Assembly (NCBI GenBank): GCA_028023455.1
Contig: JAQFVV010006305.1
Coordinates: 2,779,001 to 2,843,000 of the forward strand
Reading direction: 5' to 3'
From: Epiperipatus broadwayi
Taxonomy: Eukaryota > Onychophora > Udeonychophora > Euonychophora > Peripatidae
Length of the DNA: 64,000 nucleotides
The notes under the pieces are model-generated. The model had not been told where the DNA came from, did no database searches, and was given only the letters and a program-made list of their open reading frames with translations. Shown here in pieces: positions 47,576 to 60,244 of the stretch. A program made the position numbers and the translations under genes. The stretch's first letter is position 1. Each line of letters begins with the position of its first letter.

Positions 47576-48189
47576 AACACACACACATATATGAATATCG
47601 TCATTTTCAACTTCATATTTGTCAATATAAAAAATGTAAATCTAATCTTCAATTTAATTCTGTTAATGAATTAGGGCATGATTGCTGTCCTCAAAATATT
47701 AACAAAATATGTAATGAAGGAAAGCGAAATTAAATAAGCCTGGTATATTTTTAATTTTAATAATATTAAATCAGAGATTCAGCATTGTGAAAATTATTAA
47801 TTAATGGTTATTCTTTTGATTGCCTTAAATCTATGAGTAGAGCACCAAAAATACATTTGATTGTTAATATTTTATAGAATATTTATTCTATTTCACATAT
47901 TGATGTGTGCGTGTTTTGATATTTACAGATTTTATAAAGAATTTAATACATAATATATACAGAGAGACTGATGACAATGAGAATAACTGCAAGCCCAAGG
48001 TATTTAGTGTTTGTATAAGTTTATATGCTGACTAGCAGTCATGATTATATTAAAATTGATGAAAAATATGAAAAGATGGAGAAAATTATATAACATGAGG
48101 GGAAAATGCACTTATATATTGTTATTGAGTGATTGAAATGCTGATGAGGAAAAAAATAAGAAAAAAAATTGTTAGAAATTATGGTATTA
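47576..48189. other. AT-rich DNA, possibly the decayed 5' part of the LINE
   Basis: No readable domain. The LINE endonuclease region may begin here but is too degraded to recognise. Confidence 0.4.
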
Positions 48190-50515
48190 GAAAACAATTT
48201 TGCAAGAAGAATAAGTGTATGATTGCAAATATTTTCTTTAAAAATTATATCAGAAAATTGAATACGTGGAAAGCTCCAGATGATAGATAATATTATCAAA
48301 TTGACTATACATGTACATTGATTCAGGATAGATACAAGAATGCTATTAAAAGTTCACATCCTTTTCCTGGTGCTGATATGAATTGGATCATAATTTTGTT
48401 GTGACTAAATTAATGTTGAATTTAAAAAAAATAAAAATAGGGAAAAGATATGTAAGTTGGGATTTAGAAAAACTGAGAGAAATGGAGAAAGAAAAATTTT
48501 GTTTAATATTGAAAATATAATTAAAAGAATTGATAAAGATGAGAAATATATTAATAGTTCTGATAAGTATTGATGTAGAATTAAAGAATAATTATTAAAA
48601 AGAGCAAAAAATAAAATAGACACTATTCAGTTAAAAAAAACGAAATGACCTCAAATAATAAAAGGTATATTGGAAAAGATGGAAGTATGAAAAAGATGGA
48701 AAAATATTAATACTGAGAAAGGGCAAAGTGTATATAGAAAAATTAATAATGAGCTAAGAAGAGAAACAAAGGTAGAAAAGAAACATAGTTGGAATAAGAA
48801 TAAAGAGATAGAAATGATTCAACAAGTGAAAAGATATGATCTTGTATTTGATAGAATTAGAAATGCCACTTGGGAAAAAAAGAAATGGTTAGCAAGTCAA
48901 ATAGTGGATAAAAATGGAAAAAGATTAACTGATAGGAATGGTATATTGAAAAGATAGAAAGAATATTTTCGATGTCTATTTAGAAACGAAAGTAATTCAA
49001 TTAATTATAAACTTGAAAATAAAGAAGATATTGAAGTAGATGATAAAAGTATGGACATATTGACATATGAAGCAATAAAGTAAATTGCACAAATGAAGAA
49101 TGGTAAAGCTGTTTGATTTGATACAACATCTATAGAATTTTTGAAAGAAATGGAAATATTTATTATGAAGAAAATAGTTGGACTTTGCAATTTGATATAT
49201 AATAGTGAAGTTTTTCTTGACACTTTTTTGAGGGCTATAATGATTCCAACTGCTAAAAAAAGAAAGCTGTTAAATGTGAAGAGTATAGAACAATAGGTTT
49301 TTCATTTCATGCTTTTAAAGTTTTATTGAGAATTTTAATTCAAAGAATGTATGGAAAGGTAGAATATTATATTGGTGAAGAACAATTTGGTTTTCAGAGT
49401 GGTAAAAATACAAGAAATGCTATTATTGTTAATAGAATAATTGCAGGGAAATATACTGGAAAAAGATAAAGGAATTGGTATATGTTTTGTGAATTTTGAA
49501 AGAAAACATTTAATAAAGTAATCTGGAATAAACTTACGACCATCTTAAAACATAAAGAAGTATTTTAGAAAGAGAGAAAATTATTGTGGAATGTGTGCAC
49601 TGGGCAAAGAATAAGAATTAGATTGGAAAATAATGATACTGATGAAATTAATATAGAAAGATAAGTTAGGCAAGAATGCAGAATGTCATCTGTTCTTTTT
49701 AATATTTATTTAGAAGACTAGTTAAATAATTATTTAGACTGTGAAGGAGTAAATGCTAGAGATAGATTAATAAAATGTATAAGATTTTCAGATAATATGG
49801 CTCTTATAGTTGAAGAAAAAAAATATTTTCAGAATATGAAATATGACATGAAGATTAAGGTTGAGAAAACCAAGTGTTTAAGGATAGAGAAGAATACAAA
49901 AAAGATTGCAAATTGAAATCCATGATAATATAGTTTAACAGGTAAATGTATTTAAATATTTAATAATTAATTGAGTGAAGATGAAAGAAGTGAAGATAAA
50001 GTTAAAAGAAAGCTAACATTGCTAAAGGAAGCATTTATTTTAAAAACGTATTTTGTGGACCTTTGAGAAAAAAATTAAAAAAAGTTTTAATTAATTCTTC
50101 ATGTGAAGGGTATGGTTGTGAAACATGAACATTGAGTAATAAAATTAGAAACAGAATGGAAGCCTTTGAAATGTAGTCATGAGGAAAGATGGGGAAAAAA
50201 TCAGTTGGATGAATAAAATAACAAATGAAGATTTGAAAAGAGTAAATGAAAAAAGAAAATTGATTGAAAAAATTAAAGATAGAAAGAAAAATTGAATTGG
50301 ATATAAATTAAAAAAAAATTCTATTTTAATGAAAAATGTTTTGGAGAAATGGTGGGTGTAAATAAGAAAGACAAGAAATATTGGCATTGTTATACAAGAT
50401 AGGAAGAGTTGATGTGGAATTGAAGAGCTGGTCATTGAAAAGAATGGAGTGGAAAAATGAATAAATTGGTAATGTGATTGCTTTCTGGGCTTGTCCATGA
50501 AACAGAATACTGTTG
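48190..50515 (+). pseudogene. decayed LINE (RTE/BovB-like): endonuclease end plus reverse transcriptase
   Basis: Readable in pieces across all three plus frames. The endonuclease C-terminus shows TKLMLNLKKIKIGKR and WDLEKLREMEKEKF (about 48405-48500). RT motifs follow in the expected order: QMKNGKA (about 49090), AIMIPTAKK (about 49240), EQFGFQSGKNTRNA (about 49380), NIYLED (about 49705), and the catalytic box as IRFSDNMALI (about 49780), where the usual ADD has become SDN. The 3' region shows GYGCET followed by a stop where Trp is usual, then RNRMEAFEM and KITNEDLKRVNEKRKLI. Numerous stops and frameshifts make it non-functional. An intact element would nick DNA and reverse-transcribe its RNA at the target. 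The long minus-strand frames here are shadows of it. Confidence 0.85.
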
Positions 50516-52497
50516 ATTGATTTATTCAGAAAAAGAGAGAGAGAATTAAAGACAGAGTTGAAAAATCAAAAGAACATTAACTGTACACTGCAGGGTAAGA
50601 TCTTCTTCAGAATTTCTCTAAAGAGATCTAAGAAAGAACACTAAAAAAAATAAGATACTAAAAATTCTATTTAGATGATGATATCTTAGGCTTTTTTCTA
50701 TTTAATTTTTTTAGTTGAGAATAGCTAGGTACCCATTTACTAATTAATGATTGAATTTTTAGAGATCTACTTGGAATATATATTGTAGCGTATATATATT
50801 TTAAAAAGAGGAGGGGGGGGGATATATTAGCCATATGTTATTTTTCTAAAGTATTTTTTATGAGGAAACCTGATTCGATTATCATCATATAACCAGGACA
50901 CAGGATACAGTTCTCCAATGAACCTAAACTACTATATTTCTTCTATCAAACAACATAATTATAGGCCAAAAATTAATTCATTCCTACCACCATATTTTAT
51001 TAAAAAAGAATTATTCCTAATTCAAGAACACTTCCTGCCTTTTCTTTTTCATTTTCTTGTTATGTTCCCATCCCTGGATTTCTTTATTATAAAGCAGGAT
51101 TTCTTAGAGCTGTTAATAATAGCTTAGAAATGTTTGTTCGGAAGACTGATTTTAATGATAAGTAAAATACAATAATTTATTATTTAAACATATAAATATA
51201 TTTATTTTAACATATCATATACAAAACTGAAGTAGAATTAAATGCAAAATGAATGCAAAGAATATAATCGTAATAACAATACAAAAAAAAAAAAGGAAAA
51301 ATAATATCTATTTCAAATATGTACGATTCATTATATTATAGATATACTATTGATAATTTATAATCAATAATAAAACCCTAAGCGAAAACATTTCTTACCC
51401 TCTAATATAAATTAACAACAGATCTATTTATGCCATGGAATCACCACAACGTATTATATTTATAAATTTTATTATTGCAAATAAACATTCAATTGTGAAC
51501 ATTAATTAATTCAATAAAGCATTTAATCTTCTTTCATAAGTTCTAATGAGAGTCAAAGGGGACACTTAATCATGAATGAGTTATATTTGATTTAAACTGT
51601 AGGAACACATGCATAAAGAACAAATACAGTTAGTTTCATAAGTGTGCGCATATAAATTAGTCAATATAAAAGACATAAAAGTTTCACTCAAGAAATAATG
51701 AATATGCATATGTAACCTAGATATACTAATTTGCAAGGGGTTAATAGATAAACTGTGTAAATTAGGTCACATTAAAACAAAACTGATTACCTAGAGTAGT
51801 AGAGAGAGCACTGCAGTTCATAATGTATGTAAGAGCAGTACAGTAATCCATTACCAGGGAAATATGCTGAAAACTATTTATAGTAAAAAGTTGATGAAGA
51901 AGAGTGAACAGAGCAAAATAAAGTACTGTAATAAGAAACTGCAACATTATAGTTTAATACTATAAAGAAGTTGGTTTTCACGATGAGATTGAGTTAATTT
52001 ATAAAATACAAATAGCAATCCATTAGTTGAAATACTAACAAGCACTAATATTTATATATTTAGACTAATAAACTTGTTTTGGTTAAATTTTACTTGTGTA
52101 TTATTTCTAAAATAATTTAATGACTGTACAGCTAGTGCAGGTCAAGTCTGGACCTTATTTATATCAGCATGATTAATAAATAGCCTTTACAGAATTGTTC
52201 TTTTCTCCTTTTGCTTTTTATGCAGGCAATTGGTGATCATTTTTGGCAGGATTCTGAATCTGACTGACAAGCTATAGTTTATAATGGTGCATTGTAATTG
52301 CTCCTTTCTAAAAAGGTTTCTGATCGCTATCTTTGAGTAAATGTTATTAAGACATGAGGAACATTCAAATGTTTACATATATACCCAATCATGGTGAACT
52401 GATTGTTATTGATATGGGATTGTCTAAGTGTTGATTGGTTTTTAATGATATATATTATAATAAGAAGGGTGCAGGATTTAAACCTGGGGTGATGGGA
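50516..52497. other. AT-rich DNA, no gene seen
   Basis: No recognisable coding or RNA feature; one short G run near 50811. Confidence 0.5.
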
Positions 52498-52661
52498 AAT
52501 CATCATCAACCCCAGTTCAACATATTTCTAATAATGAAATGTAAAAGTAATGATCATCATCAATCCTAGTTCAACATATTTATAATAATGAAATGATAAA
52601 AGTAATGATCATCATCAATCCTAGTTCAACATATTTATAATAATGAAATGATAAAAGTAAT
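52498..52661. repeat. minisatellite, three 55-bp units
   Basis: Units start at about 52498, 52552 and 52607 and share CAGTTCAACATATTT-like and AATAATGAAATG cores. The second and third look identical and the first differs at several bases, so the array grew at its right end. A short remnant follows at 52662-52676. Confidence 0.85.
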
Positions 52662-53404
52662 GATATAAGTAATGAGATGTAATATATATTTAATATATAA
52701 GTAATGAGCATGATAGATGAGTGAGATCACTCTGAGATCAGCTCAGTTAACTCACTAAAGTAACTATAAGTATAAATAAATAAATTCACCAACATTAAAA
52801 ATAAGTGTAAGTCATTCATCATCATTAATAATCAACAATCAAAATAAATTAACAGTCAATCTGGTGACTGGATTTGAAATGATCTACTGTAGACCAGGCT
52901 AACTATTTAGAGTTTGCCAGCTTGGGGCAATTATTTAACCATTAATTTGGATGCACTAACTTAAGTGCTAATCCATAGAATATACAACCATAAAAACAAG
53001 AATGCTGGGATCTTAAAACATGCTGATCATCATCAATGCTTTGGCCTCTTAGTACCATAATGTACTGGCCAACTATAAACTTAATTTCTAATAGGTATTA
53101 AACTAAATAAAATATAGTGCATGGAGTTTAAAGAATATACTCTTAGTGTCAACTCAGGATTCAACTAGATGTCCATACACTAATATACTCTCCTTTCATA
53201 TAATCAACCATTATGCACAAATTTAGCTTAGAGAACATAAGCTCTATAACTGTTACTATGATCAAGAGATGATGCAGCATATAATATTCTAAAACTTTAG
53301 AATTAAGTTCACTGGACAATAATAAAACAATGACATTAATGTCTCTAGAATACAGATATATACATATAAGCTTTCTGATTTTGATTAATATACAAAACAT
53401 TATA
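52662..53404. other. AT-rich DNA, no gene seen
   Basis: No feature recognised. Confidence 0.5.
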
Positions 53405-53563
53405 TTGTGGTTTACATATATTTTCCAAGAGATTTACTTAACAGTCACCACACAGACATGTGACTTAATAATTTCTGAACATATTTTAATTGTCATAAAA
53501 TAATACAAAAAATTGAAATAATCATATTTAATAATACCAACACTTCATAATGGGTTTACACAA

Positions 53564-53645
<82 letters not shown>

Positions 53646-53960
53646 CACACAGATGCATGGTATAATAATTGATTAATATATTGAAATTGACAAATAAAAA
53701 TAAAATAAAATTTAAGTTATGACATTTTAATTATACAGATACATCATGCAAGGTTTACATAAAATACATATACATGTATCATCACACAAATGCATGATTT
53801 AATAATTGATTAACATATAAAAGGAATATATTTTAATGTCTTATAATACATAATTAATGATAGATTTAACATATATGTGTGTATGCTTAGAAATGTATAT
53901 GCATGCTGATATTTATGCCATGATATTTTAATTTACAAAATAAAATTATTAAAAATATAT
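53405..53960. repeat. degenerate tandem repeat with an embedded (TA)n run
   Basis: About three loosely similar units begin with GTTTACA (about 53410, 53554 and 53754). Each contains a CACACA.ATGCATG-like block followed by TAATAATTGATTAA or similar. In the middle unit the ACATATAC stretch present in the third unit is replaced by a pure (TA)n run at 53567-53642. Confidence 0.55.
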
Positions 53961-54539
53961 TTTCCACATAACTACACACACATATATATATATGATGTGT
54001 GTACATTTAATATAGATGATATGAATTAAAATTATTAATTAGCTATTCTTTTATGGTCAGTACAAGTTGTTTTTTAAAAAAATAATATTACATCTTTAAC
54101 AGTTGTTAATAAGTTTTTTTAAATAGGTTACTCTTAGTTAATTAATTATAAATGGCTTAAAAGAATACATTAGCAAATTTATTTATTTTTCAATTGAGAA
54201 ATACTTTTGGAGATGAATCCATTCATTATTTTTAGATTTTTTAAAATTCCAATAAAAAGTATTTATTTGTTTTATATATTTTCATTAAATCATTTATTTA
54301 AAGAAAATGACATTTAAAATCTATACTGGTACCAGGTGTTTATCATATCTGATGGTCTATTCCATAAAACTAAAACAAGAGGTTCTAAGTTTATATAATA
54401 AAAAAAAAGCATTTAAATTTTTGAGATTTTAATTAATCAATAAGGACAATAAGGTAATGCATACCAAATGACTTTAAATAAGTCTGACAAGCAAAATGAC
54501 AAATAGATATGTATCTTGAAGTCATTAATAAGTTAGATA
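53961..54539. other. AT-rich DNA, no gene seen
   Basis: No feature recognised. Confidence 0.5.
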
Positions 54540-55420
54540 AAAATATAAAATTTACAATAGAAAAAAAAATAGTAATAAGTTATCACATTTAAATATTTTG
54601 TTGAAGAAGTCATATAAAAATGGTGAATGCAGGATAGAGACATCTGTATATAAAAAACTAATAAAGATAGTAATATAAGTAATTGGAATTCAAATATAGA
54701 TGTTAAATATAAAATAAGTAGTATAAATTCAAGAATATTTAGAGCTTGGAATTATTGCTCAAATGAAGATTATAGTAAACAGGTAAAATTTATAATATAA
54801 GAGTTTAGAGATAATGACAATCTAGAAAAAGTCATAGAAGAAAGTATAAGAAAATCAGAGGAAAAATTTAACAGAAATAATGGGATAGTATGTAGAGAAA
54901 ATAAAATAGATAAGAATAAATATATAGGTATTAAAACTTATAACAGTAGTATTCTAAAAAGTATAAATAAAATAATTATTAGAATTAATAACAAGTTTAA
55001 TAATGTGATAAAATTTAAGATTGTAAATAAAAGAAAGAAAAATATATAGAAAAATTGAATGTAAGTATGTAAAAGCAAAATATAAAAACCAATTATGTAG
55101 GTGAAACAAAGAATTCAATTTATACAAGATTAACTCAACATAAATATGATAAGAGATCATCTATTTATTTATATTCACTAGAAACGGATTATAGGTTTGA
55201 GAAAGTTAGTATAAAAATGATTAATTATACAAATAATAGAAGGTATAGAAAAATTAAAGAGGTAATATTGATTAAAAATATAAAACCCAAATCTTAATAA
55301 GGATTTTGGGGTTAGGACAATAATTTTATAAATAATAATAATTATTATTAATACTTTGAATATGGAAGATATTAAAAAAATAAATATGAAAAAAATACTA
55401 TGTAGGGAGGTATTAAACAA
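54540..55420 (+). pseudogene. Penelope-like element A: RT C-terminus and GIY-YIG endonuclease
   Basis: Plus-strand reading with several frame changes. The RT C-terminal region is recognisable as KFTIEKKNSNKLSHLNILL and ETSVYKK (about 54550-54650), then SRIFRAWNYCSNEDYSKQ (about 54730). The endonuclease is open from about 55076 to 55299: NYVGETKNSIYTRLTQHK carries the second half of the GIY-YIG motif and the helix arginine, and it ends YRKIKEVILIKNIKPKS, the typical PLE C-terminus. PLEs encode RT plus a GIY-YIG endonuclease that opens the target. The copy is 5'-truncated and very AT-rich, with many Lys, Asn and Ile codons, unlike PLE B at 59.5 kb, so it is a separate lineage. Confidence 0.78.
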
Positions 55421-56127
55421 GTATAAAAATTTCAAAATTTTGTCAGTTGGATTTTGGAAATAAGATTGTAAAGAAATAATTTTTGTAATGTAAAAAAAGT
55501 AATTTATAATGTGAAAAAAGTTGATAGTTGATTACAAAATATTTTAATAAACATAAGAAAAAGTTAGAAGCAAATTAAAAATATAAATAAAAAGACAATA
55601 ATATGTATTAAATAGTAGAATAAAAAGTTAGTTTTTTAGAATTAAAATTATAATAAATAATTTTTAAAAGTAGAATAAAGTAATATAAAATAAATGTGGA
55701 TAGAATTAAGAGTAAAGTAATAAAAAGGAAAATGCTTATTTATAATGGTTAGGTTAAAATGTATATTTTATTTATGTATTTAATTATGTATATGAATATG
55801 TGTATAAAATATTTTAATTGTATAATTATATATTTGGATATTATAGCTGTTAGAATAACATTCTGATATAAAAAATAGTATTGTTAAAGTGTTTAAAAAG
55901 TTATAAATGGTACGATATATGAAAGTAGAAAACAATACATAAGAAAAGAAAGAAGAAGAAGAAAATTATATTACTTCTCTTATGTACAAATCATATTTAG
56001 TACATGTGTATAATATATTTGTATAAATTGTAAATAAACATCATTTAATACATATATTTTTATTTTAAATCCATATCTCACATATAATATATATATATAA
56101 ATCATTAAATATTTATGCAGTAAGTTA

Positions 56128-56158
<31 letters not shown>

Positions 56159-56170
56159 CTCTTAATGTAT
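55421..56170. other. AT-rich DNA ending in a (TA)n run
   Basis: Probably includes the PLE A 3' end, but no boundary is visible. A TA run at 56132-56158 precedes the LTR at 56175. Confidence 0.45.
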
Positions 56171-56174
56171 ATAT
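56171..56174. repeat. target-site duplication ATAT, left copy (56.2-kb LTR)
   Basis: ATAT precedes TGAAACAG and recurs at 58766-58769 after the TTGCA terminus. The left one lies next to TA-rich DNA, so on its own it would be weak. Confidence 0.6.
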
Positions 56175-57405
56175 TGAAACAGTTAGATATGCCTTACAAA
56201 TCTTAGTTTCACCTTGCCTTCCTGTTTCCTACCCTCATGCCTTATTTAAAACCCTAATTTTATCGTATTGTGTGTGTACTGTGTATATTACCGAAATCCC
56301 GCTTAAATTTATATGTCTAATGGCATGCCTGGGGTGTTATAATAATTAAAAATTGTCTTAAACGGTTTTATTTTCAAACCATCGAGTATATATTACATAT
56401 ATATGCTTGTACAATAAAGTAGGTCACATATTTTCATCTACACACATACTGCGATAATATTTAAAATTTCTGAAAATATTTATTTAAAATTTGTTGTTTT
56501 GAATCTGTTTATTTTGTGATGTTATTTTGCTATAATTATTTGCATTTAATAAAATAATATCACTGATAAATATATTCTGGAAATTAAATTCAAAAGAGAG
56601 TTTTATAAATATAAAATGTTATTTAGTTTTTCAAAAACATGCCATTTTTCTTTTTAAATCAGTGAGGGTAGGGAAAGAACAATAGTGGCTAATTTTAACT
56701 ACATTGGTGCCAGTTTTACTAGTATATTTGATAAGATTAAAAACTGATTACGAGCAGAATTAATTAAAAAATGCAGTTCGTGTTTTCAAATTTATTAATA
56801 ACTTAAGGAATGGATTTTACCACCGCAGGGTTAGATTGTAATCAGAGTCAGCTTATAAATAGGGCTGATTGATTATTATTAGGATTATTATTAAAGAGTT
56901 TAGTGAATCTGCCTGATATTGTGACAGCAGAAGTTATATTTTCTGTAATTTTGAAATTGATTTTCTATTAGCTTTTATTTATGTTATTGGACTGACCGGC
57001 TTGTTGGTTAGTTTAGAACAAGTTTTAAAGTCGTTTAACCTTAGAATGATGGGGTAAAGGGGCAGTAGACTGTTTCCCCTCAGGATCTAGTGCCTTGGCT
57101 GTCCATCATTCTATCTAATGTCCTGTCACCATATCATCAAGCCCAACTGAACCAGCCCAAAGAAATGCTGCTCCTGAAATCTACTAACTACTGCTGTGGA
57201 ACAATGAACCAAGGAGAATCATAATTTGCTTAAGAACTTTGTTACAAATTTGGAAATGCCCACAGATTGATTTGAAAGAATGAAGTAATTAAAATCAACC
57301 CAAGATCTTGGAAACCTTCATGATATATAGCTAATAATTTTGTATATTTCTTAATGTATTTATTCAAATGTTTTTCTAATACATGCTGAACTTGTGCTTG
57401 GGTTG

Positions 57406-57496
<91 letters not shown>

Positions 57497-58765
57497 AATG
57501 TCTTATTTAAATATATTGTAATAAATATCTAATTAATTTCTTTAGGCAAATGCAAGTTACGTAGGGAAGTTAAAATGTGTGGTTGCCATCTTAGTTTATT
57601 TAAACTGCAAACATGCATTTTCCCCCTCCCATCATTTATATATATTTAAAAGTAGTTCTTATGTATCATCAATTTTGTTAAATAAGTAATTATTTATCTA
57701 AGTTTTGTTGAGAGTTTGCTGGCCATTAAAATATGAAATTTGAGAGCGAGCTATTTCTGGTCTTTAATAACTTGCCCTTTGTTTTACTAAAAGTATTTTA
57801 AATTCTGTGTTGCTAGTGAATATGCTGGAACCTTGCCATTGGCAAAGGTCATCATCAGTTAAATTCGTTCCCTTTATTTTACTCTGCAGTTCCTAGTACA
57901 GTGCTATAATGGCACATGGGAATTATTTTGCATATGTCCCCACAGTTATAAAGCTCCTGGGTGTGGGCCAGGCTTGAGCTGTGAATGGGGTAGAGATGCC
58001 CCAAATAAAAGGCGAAATGCCTATCCAAAGCCAAGACGTTTCTTCATATTTTATAAAGTTGCATACTCAGAAACTGCACCCCTTCCTTGGCATTATATCA
58101 CTGGCACCACATACATTTCCTTTTGTAATTACTTAAAAGAATTCTATTATTTAAATGAATTTTAAGTCTGTTCTGTATAGCTCGATCTCATAATTTAGTT
58201 AATCACTTCGCGAGCGACTCTCGGTCTCCATGTAAGATTCCAATTATATATAGTTTTTCAAATTCTGTTAAAGACTTTATGTGACTCGCATATGCTGACC
58301 ATGTCACTATATTTTAGACATGTTATCTAAATGAACCCAAGTATGAGGTATTAGCCATCTTGTTATTTATTGTATAGCTATCCAATTTATATAGCTAAAC
58401 TATTTTCTATATCTGATTATTAAAATATTATTTGTAAATTTATTTCTTTTCTTTATTTATTCAGGGTGCAATATAAATTATATAGCATATTAGACTTATC
58501 TTGGGCACATCTATAAGTTATTGTTAAATGAACCTAGGGCCATTTTAGATTTAGAGTCTTTTTTTTTCTCCCTGATCACCGGCACCAGCTTGAAATTATA
58601 CTATTAGTAGCATCAAATGTGTTATCTCATGGAGGGCATTGTGGAGTTTGGACTTTGGATTTGAACTTGGGATTTCTGGGAGGTAACTCTCTTAGTGGTG
58701 AGTTCTATGTCCCGGGTTTAAATTCTGCAGTGTGTTAGCGAGGTAGACATGTTTTGACCATTGCA
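56175..58765 (+). mobile_element. solo LTR, plus orientation, 2591 bp
   Basis: The start, TGAAACAGTTAGAT...ATCTTAGTTTCACCTT, aligns with the coding-sense starts of the 60-62 kb LTR and, more distantly, the 8-22 kb LTRs; ATCGTATTGTGTGTGTA about 100 bp in matches the former. The end, GTTTTGACCATTGCA preceded by AAATTCTGCAGTGTGTTAG, aligns with that LTR's GTTTTCTGACCGTTACA end. ATAT duplications flank it. No internal region is present. It contains two stretches that mimic spliced exons (57084-57224 and 57890-58165) and a TA run. Given its LTR context these are not treated as genes. Confidence 0.8.
57409..57493. repeat. (TA)n microsatellite inside the 56.2-kb LTR
   Basis: Pure TA run of about 85 bp, absent from the other LTR copies. 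It arose after or during divergence of this lineage and adds length to this LTR. Confidence 0.9.
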
Positions 58766-58769
58766 ATAT

Positions 58770-59346
58770 TATAGTTAGTATATGTACACATTTATATATG
58801 TATAATAAATCAGTAATGAAGTTTTCTATTTAAAATTGTTTCTAAACATCAGTTGTTTTTTAAAAAATGCTAAAGAAAATAAAATCACAATCTGTATTAA
58901 TTTTTCACAATTGTTTTAAATATTGCAAATTTTCTATTTTACATTTTTTTAAAACAAAATGTTTTAAAATAAAAATAGAAATGATTTTAAATAGAAACTT
59001 AGTTACTGATTTATTATACATATATAATTATTTATGCATAGTAAATGTGATATATACATTAATAGTTTAAAATGTTTTTAAAAATGTTATTAAATTGAAA
59101 AAAAAATTATATTGCACTCTCTTGACCATTATTTAAAACAAATAAAAATTCTAAGAATTGTTAATTGTGATGCATGGAGTTATTGAATATTTTTAATATT
59201 TTCCTGTTCTCTGTTTCATATCTACCAAACTAGCTGACATATTGAAAAGATAACTGTTTGAAATAGATTAGTGATATAACTTAGTTATATATCAATTTTC
59301 AAGCAATGCTATGAAATTTAAATATATTAAATCTTGTTGTATTTTT
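58770..59346. other. AT-rich DNA, no gene seen
   Basis: No feature recognised; one 67-codon plus-strand frame at 58867-59070 is compositional. Confidence 0.5.
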
Positions 59347-59545
59347 ATATTGGACTATTTCCATCATCTAATATGTGTGTTGAATGTCTTTAGAAAAGTT
59401 TAATTTTAGTTAAATATTCCAAATGCATTCAACTGTTAATAATATCACAGAAACAGGTTAGTATATGCACCAACTGTTAGTAATAGCACAGCAAATAAAT
59501 GTTAGTAATATCACAGCAAACAGATTAGTATATGCACTAACTGTT

Positions 59546-60017
59546 AGCAGAAAAATTAAAAAAATCTGCAATCAGTATAACATCAGAACAGCTTTCCAGA
59601 GCCATACCACACTACGAGGAATTCTAACATCTATAAAGCCTAAACTTGAAATGCTGCAAAGAAAAAACTGCATCTATGAAATACCATGTGAATATGAAAG
59701 AACATATATTGGTGAGACCAGCCATTCTATTCAAAAGCACTTGCAAGAACATAAACTTATGATTAGAAGAAAGAAAACAGATGTGTCTAAGGTAGTAGAC
59801 CATGTATGGACAAATGAATATATGTTTGATTGGGAAAATACAAAAATATTGGACAAAGAAGAAAGGTACAAATAAGAAAATCTAAAAAAGCTGCTCACAT
59901 GACAATGGCAAAAATCCCATAAGCCAACCTAGTGTGACTATACATAATGTAGGGAAACCACTAATCAACTTTGCTCTGAGGAAAAAGTGGAGAAATCAGG
60001 AGGAACCTCATAGATAA
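59546..60017 (+). pseudogene. GIY-YIG endonuclease of Penelope-like element B
   Basis: It begins right where the inverted repeat ends: SRKIKKICNQYNIRTAFQSH, then the PLE-type CIYEIPC with a TYIGET motif (the GIY-YIG core). An EH follows, but in HLQEH the usual helix arginine is replaced, so catalysis is doubtful even apart from the breaks. VDHVWTNEYMFDWENTKIL and a DKEERY motif follow. A stop at 59873-59875 ends the first frame. The continuation NPISQPSVTIHN and ALRKKWRNQEEP in another frame is typical of PLE endonuclease tails and ends at 60015-60017. At least two lesions. Any open frame upstream of 59546 is terminal-repeat sequence, not protein. Confidence 0.85.
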
Positions 60018-60043
60018 GTATATGAAATTACTACATACTGTTG

Positions 60044-60195
60044 CCTTTGGCAGGATGGCTCAGTTGGTTAGAGCATTACCTTAAAATTTAATAATCAAGA
60101 ATCTAAAGGACCCAGGTTCGAATCCCATGCTAGTACTGTCACTGGTCAGGCTAGCAACACCTGAAGAAGAGGGGAGAAAAATACCTCTCAAAATG
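60044..60195 (+). repeat. tRNA-like (SINE-type) head with hammerhead-like tail, copy 2
   Basis: An A box (TGGCTCAGTTGG, 60056-60067) and a perfect B box (GGTTCGAATCC, 60115-60125) form an RNA polymerase III-type internal promoter, but the region does not fold as a normal tRNA: the anticodon part is AT-rich and long. The tail ACTGGTCAGGCTAGCAACAC leads into CTGAAGA (60161-60167), a 5-bp stem AGAGG/CCTCT (60168-60172 with 60184-60188), then CAAA. This is close to a hammerhead ribozyme core, in which GAAA would be expected. A decayed copy is at 25331-25448. It is either a SINE inserted in the PLE or a PLE-borne module. Confidence 0.6.
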
Positions 60196-60240
60196 TGCAT
60201 ATACTAACCTGTTTGCTGTGATATTACTAACAGTTAGTGC

Positions 60241-60244
60241 ATAT
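60241..60244. repeat. target-site duplication ATAT, left copy (60.2-kb LTR)
   Basis: Repeated at 62768-62771. The rejoined sequence GTGCATATACTAACC matches the intact neighbouring PLE repeat unit at about 60196, confirming the empty site. Confidence 0.88.

Noticed and set aside
57084-57224. 46-codon frame after TGTTTCCCCTCAG, resembling a terminal exon
   Set aside because: Also inside the same solo LTR; the higher GC is a property of the LTR.
57890-58165. 91-codon plus-strand frame after a good splice-acceptor-like TTTACTCTGCAG, with a cysteine-rich EGF-like look (CYNGTWELFCICP)
   Set aside because: It lies inside the 56175-58765 solo LTR, recognised from homologous ends and ATAT duplications. 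A host exon here is unlikely without transcript evidence.
58690-58740. Possible tRNA-like B box (GGGTTTAAATTCTG) suggesting a SINE
   Set aside because: It aligns with the end of the 60.2-kb LTR (GAATTCTGCACTATG), so it is LTR sequence.
60044-60130. Functional tRNA gene
   Set aside because: A and B boxes are present, but the anticodon region is AT-rich and overlong and acceptor pairing is poor, so it is a tRNA-derived repeat.
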